Source of the DNA: Shewanella fidelis ATCC BAA-318
Lineage (GTDB): Bacteria > Pseudomonadota > Gammaproteobacteria > Enterobacterales > Shewanellaceae
Length of the DNA stretch: 64,000 nt
Assembly: GCF_000518605.1 (NCBI RefSeq)
Contig: NZ_KI912460.1
Coordinates: 129,741-193,740 of the forward strand
Reading direction: 5' to 3'
Part shown: in pieces, positions 63,602 through 64,000 of the stretch
Layout of the letters: each line of letters begins with the position of its first letter
Numbering within the stretch: position 1 is the stretch's first letter
Notes under the pieces: model-generated
Databases searched by the model: none
Seen by the model: the letters and a program-made list of their open reading frames with translations, nothing else
What the model was told of the DNA's origin: nothing
Translations under genes and position numbers: made by a program

Positions 63602-64000
63602 TTAGTCTTCTAACTCTGCTAAACACATCTCTTCGTAGATTTGTTTAACCCAAGCATCAACACGCTCTTCGGTTAGCTCTGGTTGGCGATCTTCATCGAT
63701 ACCTAAACCAACAAAGTGGTTTTCGTCTGCTAGGCCTTTAGACTCTTCAAAATCGTAGCCTGCAGTTGGCCAATGACCAATTACAACTGCGCCACGCGCT
63801 TCAACGATTTCGTTTACCATGCCCATTGCGTCTAGGAAGTACTCAGCATAATCTTCCTGGTCGCCACAGCCAAAGATTGCGACTAGCTTATCTTCAAAGT
63901 CTATTTGCTCAAGTTCTGGGAAAAAGTCATCCCAATCACATTGTGCTTCACCGTAATACCAAGTTGGAATGCCGAAAATCAACAGATCATATTCTGCGAT
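63602..64000 (-). CDS. fldA: Flavodoxin FldA, partial (5' end outside window)
   Basis: The last 132 residues of a long-chain flavodoxin; the frame is open to the right edge (IAEYDLLIFGIPTWYYGEAQ). FMN-binding motifs: the 60s loop PTWYYGEAQCDWDDFF and the 90s loop FGCGDQEDYAEYF. HWPTAGYDFEESKGL and FVGLGIDEDRQPELT match E. coli FldA closely. Electron carrier for biosynthetic and radical enzymes. Confidence 0.96.
   Translation of the reverse strand: MAEYDLLIFGIPTWYYGEAQCDWDDFFPELEQIDFEDKLVAIFGCGDQEDYAEYFLDAMGMVNEIVEARGAVVIGHWPTAGYDFEESKGLADENHFVGLGIDEDRQPELTEERVDAWVKQIYEEMCLAELED

Overview
The window looks like a chromosomal segment of a Shewanella-type marine gammaproteobacterium. This rests on the gene content and order: a hyaABCD-hyp membrane [NiFe]-hydrogenase cluster, a long-form isocitrate lyase divergent from a LysR gene with malate synthase G beyond it, an EF-P with Arg32 next to earP, alaA-yfbR-dgt, and adhE next to a MarC-family gene. 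The DNA is moderately AT-rich. No tRNA, rRNA, CRISPR array or prophage was found.

Layout. 1-2.2 kb: an XRE/IrrE-like regulator that runs off the left edge, divergent from an orphan gene resembling one domain of malate synthase G, with a repeat-rich operator candidate between them. 2.5-8.7 kb: an RsmB-type RNA methyltransferase, YjbQ, a two-gene envelope operon (small membrane protein plus membrane sulfatase-fold enzyme), a YcbB-like L,D-transpeptidase and a lone IS630-type helix-turn-helix protein. 9.4-22.2 kb: a complete Tad/Flp pilus locus, all on the + strand: flp, tadV, an extra AAA+ ATPase, rcpC, rcpA, a small lipoprotein, a TadG-like protein, tadE, tadF, tadZ, tadA, tadB, tadC and tadD. 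22.2-34.5 kb: on the - strand, an uptake-type hydrogenase operon. In transcription order it is hyaA, hyaB, hyaC, hyaD, a degenerate HypF-like gene, hypF, then hypB, hypC, hypD, hypE and hypA, with FNR-like and CRP-like boxes upstream.

34.7-35.0 kb holds a 315-bp MITE-like element with perfect 16-bp terminal inverted repeats; the right half of a second copy lies at 57.9-58.0 kb. 35-44.4 kb: asnS, a small membrane protein, a CoA-type Nudix hydrolase with pabB, class I fumarase, an S9 peptidase, a small monooxygenase and an isolated type IV pilin-like protein. 44.8-49.9 kb: the glyoxylate shunt (aceA, LysR regulator, glcB). 50-54.2 kb: creBCD and a DUF2809-type gene. 54.2-57.8 kb: adhE and a MarC-family protein. 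58-64 kb: dgt, yfbR, alaA, efp, earP and the 3' part of fldA.

How the parts work together. The window combines anaerobic and mixed-acid functions (hydrogenase, adhE) with acetate and fatty-acid use (aceA, glcB, and possibly the orphan malate-synthase-like gene and its regulator), surface attachment (Tad pilus) and envelope maintenance (L,D-transpeptidase, membrane sulfatase, Cre system). The features least explained by known systems are the orphan malate synthase domain with its regulator, the HypF-like protein inside the hydrogenase operon, the AAA+ ATPase coupled to tadV, and hairpins in the leaders of adhE, fumarase and the flp pilin.
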